Source: Collinsella sp. UBA6357
GTDB lineage: Bacteria > Actinomycetota > Coriobacteriia > Coriobacteriales > Coriobacteriaceae
DNA: 25,637 bases
Assembly: GCA_002437815.1 (NCBI GenBank)
Contig: DJRP01000030.1
Location: 165,639-191,275 of the forward strand
Reading direction: 5' to 3'
Of the stretch, positions 22,586 to 25,637 are shown in pieces (the first letter of the stretch is position 1; every line of letters begins with the position of its first letter). The notes beneath the pieces were generated by a model that ran no database searches, had not been told where the DNA came from, and saw only the letters and a program-made list of their open reading frames with translations. The translations under genes and the position numbers were made by a program.

Positions 22586-22912
22586 ATGTTTCACGAAACA
22601 ACCGATAAAGACCTGCAGGCCCGTAAGCGTCGACGGATTATCACCGCGATAGCAGTCGTGGTCCTCGTCCTCGCCCTCGGCGGTGGCCTTCTTCTTATGC
22701 GCCACGCCCAGCGCGAGCAAGGCGCCCAGGCACTGCACGATTCCATCCTCAACTCCGCCAAACAGTGCTGCGCCATCGAGGGAAGTTACCCCAAGTCGCT
22801 CAAGCATTTGGAAGAGGACTACGGTCTAACCATCAACCACGACGATTACATCGTCAGCTATGAGTACTTCGCCGGCAACATCATGCCGAGTGTGGTGGTG
22901 ACGCCGCGATGA
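22586..22912 (+). CDS. Small pseudopilin-like membrane protein
   Basis: This 108-residue protein has a basic N-terminus (RKRRR at 13-17), one membrane helix (about 18-38) and a small extracytoplasmic domain. That domain has the segment CCAIEGSYPKSLKHLEEDYG, reminiscent of minor pilins and pseudopilins. There is no canonical G-FxxxE prepilin cleavage motif. It lies 21 bases after pilC and overlaps the next gene by 4 bases (ATGA). Position suggests a minor component of the pilus-type machine; this is inference. Its ribosome site is weak (AGAAAAGA). Confidence 0.7.
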   Translation: MFHETTDKDLQARKRRRIITAIAVVVLVLALGGGLLLMRHAQREQGAQALHDSILNSAKQCCAIEGSYPKSLKHLEEDYGLTINHDDYIVSYEYFAGNIMPSVVVTPR

Positions 22913-23451
22913 GCTATACCGACGAAAAACTCGAAACCGAGCGCTTCGAGGCACTCTCGAAACTATCTGAGATCTCCGCCGACAACGATACAGGCCGCAA
23001 GCATCGCAAGATGTTCCCCATATTGCTGCTCTGCGTCTTCTTCTTGACGCTTCTGCTTGCGCTGATCGCCGGCATCACCGTATATCGCCACGTATCCGAT
23101 ACGCAGGCGGCCAATGTGGCGCGGCGCGAAGGTGTTGAGCTTATCGCCAACATCGTGCGCGCCAACGACGCCAAGGGGGCCGTGGCCACCGGGCAAGGTC
23201 CCGAGGGAAAATCGCTGGTCATCGTAGAAAACCTCGATTCCGGTGTATACGAAACGCGCCTTTATCTCTACAAGGGCAAGATTGTGCAGGAATACAGCCT
23301 TTCGGGAACGGCGTACACTCCCGCTAAGGCGAGCGAGGTAACCGAATCATCGCGCTTTGACTTTAGCTACGACAACGGGCTGCTCTCCATCACCACCGAC
23401 CAAGGCAGCTGCGAGATCGCCCTTCGTTATCTGCAGGGAGGGAAGGCGTAA
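22909..23451 (+). CDS. DUF4860-like single-helix membrane protein of the pilus operon
   Basis: The 180-residue product has a hydrophilic N-terminus of about 35 residues, one membrane helix (36-58) and an exported beta-rich domain. That domain has GVYETRLYLYKGKIVQEYSL and GLLSITTDQGSCEIA, which recall the DUF4860 family found beside type IV pilus genes. The family assignment is from memory of the pattern and is moderate. It overlaps the gene before it by 4 bases (ATGA) and the one after it by 1 base (TAATG), so translation is probably coupled. Function is unknown; a pilus tip or minor pilin role is plausible. Confidence 0.7.
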   Translation: MSYTDEKLETERFEALSKLSEISADNDTGRKHRKMFPILLLCVFFLTLLLALIAGITVYRHVSDTQAANVARREGVELIANIVRANDAKGAVATGQGPEGKSLVIVENLDSGVYETRLYLYKGKIVQEYSLSGTAYTPAKASEVTESSRFDFSYDNGLLSITTDQGSCEIALRYLQGGKA

Positions 23452-23861
23452 TGGCAACTCCCATGACCAAAGACGATTCGCGCCGCATGCGCTCGACCAC
23501 AGCGTTCATGGTTGAAACGCTCGTGTTGCTGATTGTTCTTGCGACATCGATCGCGGTCTTCACCCAATTGTTCTCTCGCGCCACCGCTGCCGCCGATCAA
23601 TCCGCACGACTGTGTCAGGCGGTTGATATTGCCGAGGACGCAGCCGAGGAATTCTCCGCCGACCCCGCAGCCGTAGCCGCCAGCAGCAAAGTCGGCAACG
23701 GCGTAGCCATCAGCGGCCACGACAACTACAAGGTGTCCTGCAAGATCACGCAGGACAAGCAAGGCGTCGGGACGCTCTGGGCCGCGCATATCACCGTGTC
23801 CGATGCGCAGGGAAAAATATATGCGCTCGATACGTCCCGTTATGTCAGCGAGGTGAAATGA
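23451..23861 (+). CDS. Prepilin-like protein with non-canonical cleavage motif
   Basis: The 136-residue product has a basic N-terminus (RRMR) and then STTAFMVETLVLLIVLATSI, a hydrophobic helix with an early glutamate (Glu22) in the manner of type IV pilins. The residue before the expected cleavage site is Thr or Ala rather than Gly, so processing by a standard prepilin peptidase is doubtful. The exported domain (about residues 45-136) ends in ALDTSRYVSEVK. A strong GGGAGGGAAGG site lies just before the ATG, suggesting that this is one of the better translated genes in the run. It could be the main pilin-like subunit of the system; this is inference. Confidence 0.7.
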   Translation: MATPMTKDDSRRMRSTTAFMVETLVLLIVLATSIAVFTQLFSRATAAADQSARLCQAVDIAEDAAEEFSADPAAVAASSKVGNGVAISGHDNYKVSCKITQDKQGVGTLWAAHITVSDAQGKIYALDTSRYVSEVK

Positions 23862-24364
23862 TGGCTTCAAAACCCAATGAGGGCGTGCGCATCGGCCCCA
23901 TAAGTCTGCTCACGCTCATCTCGGTATTGCTGCTCGCCGTGCTCGCTATGCTCTGCGTGACCACGGCAAACGCCTCGCGGGCCATGTCCCGCCGTCAGGC
24001 AGACGCGGCAACGAGCTCGTATCGGATCGAGTCCTGCGGGCAAGCCCTGATTGCCGAGCTCGACGACGTCGCCCACGCCAACGGAACGGACGCCGCATCG
24101 GCCGTCTCCAGCATCGCTGCACGGCTCGACACCATCAAGCAGGCGGCTCTCGACACTTCCGAAGCCGATGATCTGGATATCGATGCCAAGACCGACGGGT
24201 CTTGCGTTACCTTCTCGATCGCCGCGACCGACGGCCGCAGGCTCGATGCGTGCATAACGTTCAACGACGATCTGACGTATACCGTCGATCAGTGGAAAGT
24301 CACTACGACCCAAAGTGATCAGGCCGAATCCGACACCCTGTGGACCGGTTCCGATTCTGATTGA
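23858..24364 (+). CDS. Pseudopilin-like membrane protein
   Basis: The 168-residue product begins with a short basic segment and a helix, GPISLLTLISVLLLAVLAML (13-32), followed by NASRAMSRRQADAATSSY. That layout is common in minor pilins of the GspK/PilX kind, where the domain after the helix continues the spine. A Gly-Pro precedes the helix, but there is no Glu at position +5. It overlaps the previous gene by 4 bases (ATGA). A second ATG at 23861 is better spaced from the GAGGTGA ribosome site and may be the true start. The tail is acidic. It lies 19 bases before pilT. Confidence 0.65.
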   Translation: MMASKPNEGVRIGPISLLTLISVLLLAVLAMLCVTTANASRAMSRRQADAATSSYRIESCGQALIAELDDVAHANGTDAASAVSSIAARLDTIKQAALDTSEADDLDIDAKTDGSCVTFSIAATDGRRLDACITFNDDLTYTVDQWKVTTTQSDQAESDTLWTGSDSD

Positions 24365-24383
24365 TATCGATAGGGAGAAGCTC

Positions 24384-25457
24384 ATGCAGCTCAAAGAATT
24401 GCTTCAACAGATGATCGATGCCAAGGCGTCCGACGTGTTCATCATCGCCGGGCTCCCCTTGTCCTATCAAAAGAGCGGCATCCATGTGCGCACCGACAGC
24501 GCCCCGCTCATGCCCAGCGATGTCGAGGAATACGTACGCGCCATCTACGAGACGGCCCATCGTGACATCGAGGTCTTCCGCAGCAACAACAACCACGATG
24601 ACGATTTCAGCTTTGCCATCCCCGGTATCGGACGCTTCCGCGCGAACATCTTCCGCCAGCGCGGTTCCTATGGCGCCGTGATCCGCGTGATTCCCTTCGG
24701 TCTACCCAGTGCCGAGGAGATGCACATCCCCGAGCAGGTACTGCGCCTCGGCGACCTCAAACGAGGCATGGTGCTGGTCACCGGCCCCGCGGGTAGCGGA
24801 AAATCAACCACCCTCGCCTGCATTCTCGATCGTATGAACCATACGCGACAGGGACACATCATCACGATGGAAGACCCCATCGAGTACGTGCATCGCCATG
24901 GCACCTGCATCATCACGCAGCGTGAGATCCCCACAGACGTGGCAACATACGCCGAAGCGTTGCGTTCCGCCATGCGCGAGAGCCCCAATGTGATCCTGCT
25001 GGGCGAGATGCGCGATCCCGACACCATCAGCACGGCGGTCTCGGCCGCCGAGATGGCCCAGCTGGTGCTCTCGACGCTGCACACCACGAGCGCCGCCGAC
25101 ACCGTCGAGCGCATCCTGGACGCCTTTCCGCCCAACCAACAGCGCCAGGTTCGCATCCAGCTGTCCATGGTGCTGCAAGCGACGGTCGCTCAACGCCTGG
25201 TGCCCACCGTTGATGGCGGAACGACGCCGGTGTTCGAGATCATGATCATGAACACCGCGATCCGCAACCTGATTCGCGAGGAAAAATCCCATCAGATCGA
25301 CTCCGTCATCGCCGCGGGCGGTGCACAGGGCATGCAAACCATGGACCAAGGCCTGTTCAACGCCGTCAGAAAAGGGATTGTGGCCAAAGACGTCGCCCTG
25401 CAGCACGCCAACCATCAGGAAGCACTCGCCCGGCGCTTTGAGGCGGAGGGTATGTAG
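24384..25457 (+). CDS. pilT: PilT-type pilus retraction ATPase
   Basis: The 357-residue product has the Walker A motif GPAGSGKST (134-142), Asp box ITMEDPIE (160-167), Walker B-region VILLGEMRD (203-211) and His box STLHTTSA (230-237). It also has AIRNLIRE (292-299), the C-terminal signature of PilT. PilT hexamers in the cytoplasm use ATP to depolymerise type IV pili and give twitching or DNA-uptake pulling. The start at 24384 is chosen for AGGGAG six bases upstream and the family N-terminus MQLKELLQQMIDAKASD; an in-frame ATG 69 bases earlier overlaps the preceding gene. It closes the operon and is followed by a long hairpin. Confidence 0.93.
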   Translation: MQLKELLQQMIDAKASDVFIIAGLPLSYQKSGIHVRTDSAPLMPSDVEEYVRAIYETAHRDIEVFRSNNNHDDDFSFAIPGIGRFRANIFRQRGSYGAVIRVIPFGLPSAEEMHIPEQVLRLGDLKRGMVLVTGPAGSGKSTTLACILDRMNHTRQGHIITMEDPIEYVHRHGTCIITQREIPTDVATYAEALRSAMRESPNVILLGEMRDPDTISTAVSAAEMAQLVLSTLHTTSAADTVERILDAFPPNQQRQVRIQLSMVLQATVAQRLVPTVDGGTTPVFEIMIMNTAIRNLIREEKSHQIDSVIAAGGAQGMQTMDQGLFNAVRKGIVAKDVALQHANHQEALARRFEAEGM

Positions 25458-25490
25458 CACGCAGCTTTCCAAACACCGATCATAGACAGC

Positions 25491-25530
25491 AAGAAGGCCT
25501 CGATGCGATGATCGCATCGAGGCCTTCTTC
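25491..25530. terminator. Long bidirectional hairpin after pilT
   Basis: The arms aagaaggcctcgatgcgat and atcgcatcgaggccttctt are perfect complements (19 bases each, one base between them at the centre). The T-run is short (TTCTT at the end of the arm on each strand). It separates pilT from a probable convergent gene and likely terminates both. Confidence 0.75.
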
Positions 25531-25574
25531 GTATCTGCGGAGCAGCTTCTGTCTCAAGCCCTCGGAGCCCGGCG

Positions 25575-25637
25575 CTAGGTCACGGGCCTGATGGTGTCGT
25601 CAAAGTTGGTGTAAGCCCCGAAGCGCGATAGGACCCG
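25575..25637 (-). CDS. C-terminus of an unidentified convergent gene (runs off the window)
   Basis: On the minus strand a frame enters at the window edge and ends RFGAYTNFDDTIRPVT followed by TAG. Only 20 residues are visible, too few to name the protein, and another frame is also open over most of this stretch. Convergence with pilT around the bidirectional hairpin supports a gene here. Confidence 0.4.
   Translation of the reverse strand, partial: RVLSRFGAYTNFDDTIRPVT

Overview
The window looks like chromosome from a gut Coriobacteriia actinobacterium, most likely Collinsella. This is inferred from the moderately high G+C, the rpsF-ssb order, three tRNAs with encoded CCA ends, the type IV pilus gene style, and a giant MucBP/YDG-repeat surface protein of a kind common in that genus. 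No 16S gene or other species marker is present.

Layout. 1-970: minus-strand start of the rpsF-ssb operon with a good promoter and a leader hairpin, then a gene-free stretch. 926-1241: two tRNA-Ser genes (GGA and CGA), each followed by its own terminator. 1275-2561: a gene for a putative PD-(D/E)XK (DUF559/Vsr-like) nuclease, with two related ~55-bp hairpin repeats on either side. 2690-4740: a TRIC/UPF0126 membrane protein and a secreted bactofilin-like membrane protein, closed by a strong hairpin shared with convergent typA. 4765-8278: minus-strand typA/bipA, an acidic hypothetical protein, a membrane-anchored J-domain protein and a bifunctional-nuclease-family protein. 8381-8550: tRNA-Ile(GAT) with promoter and terminator.

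8618-20356: a two-gene minus-strand operon. It encodes a 3,699-residue surface protein (signal peptide, Q/S/T/D-rich linker, Ig-like region, three MucBP-like units, about 32 YDG/MBG-like modules, Pro/Thr linker, one C-terminal membrane helix, no LPXTG) followed 15 bp later by a small two-helix membrane protein. Divergent from it, 20542-25457 holds a transglutaminase-like lipoprotein and then a compact type IV pilus-type operon: a PilC/GspF platform protein, four small single-helix pseudopilin-like proteins joined by 1-4 bp overlaps, and a PilT-type ATPase, ending in a long hairpin. The last bases probably hold the C-terminus of a convergent minus-strand gene.

The second half reads as a cell-surface locus: a giant repeat adhesin with a possible partner, a surface enzyme of the transglutaminase fold, and a pilus-type machine. 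The least explained items are the hairpin pair around the nuclease gene, the architecture and partner of the giant protein, and the pilus operon, which has a PilT but no PilB or prepilin peptidase in view and has non-canonical prepilin motifs.
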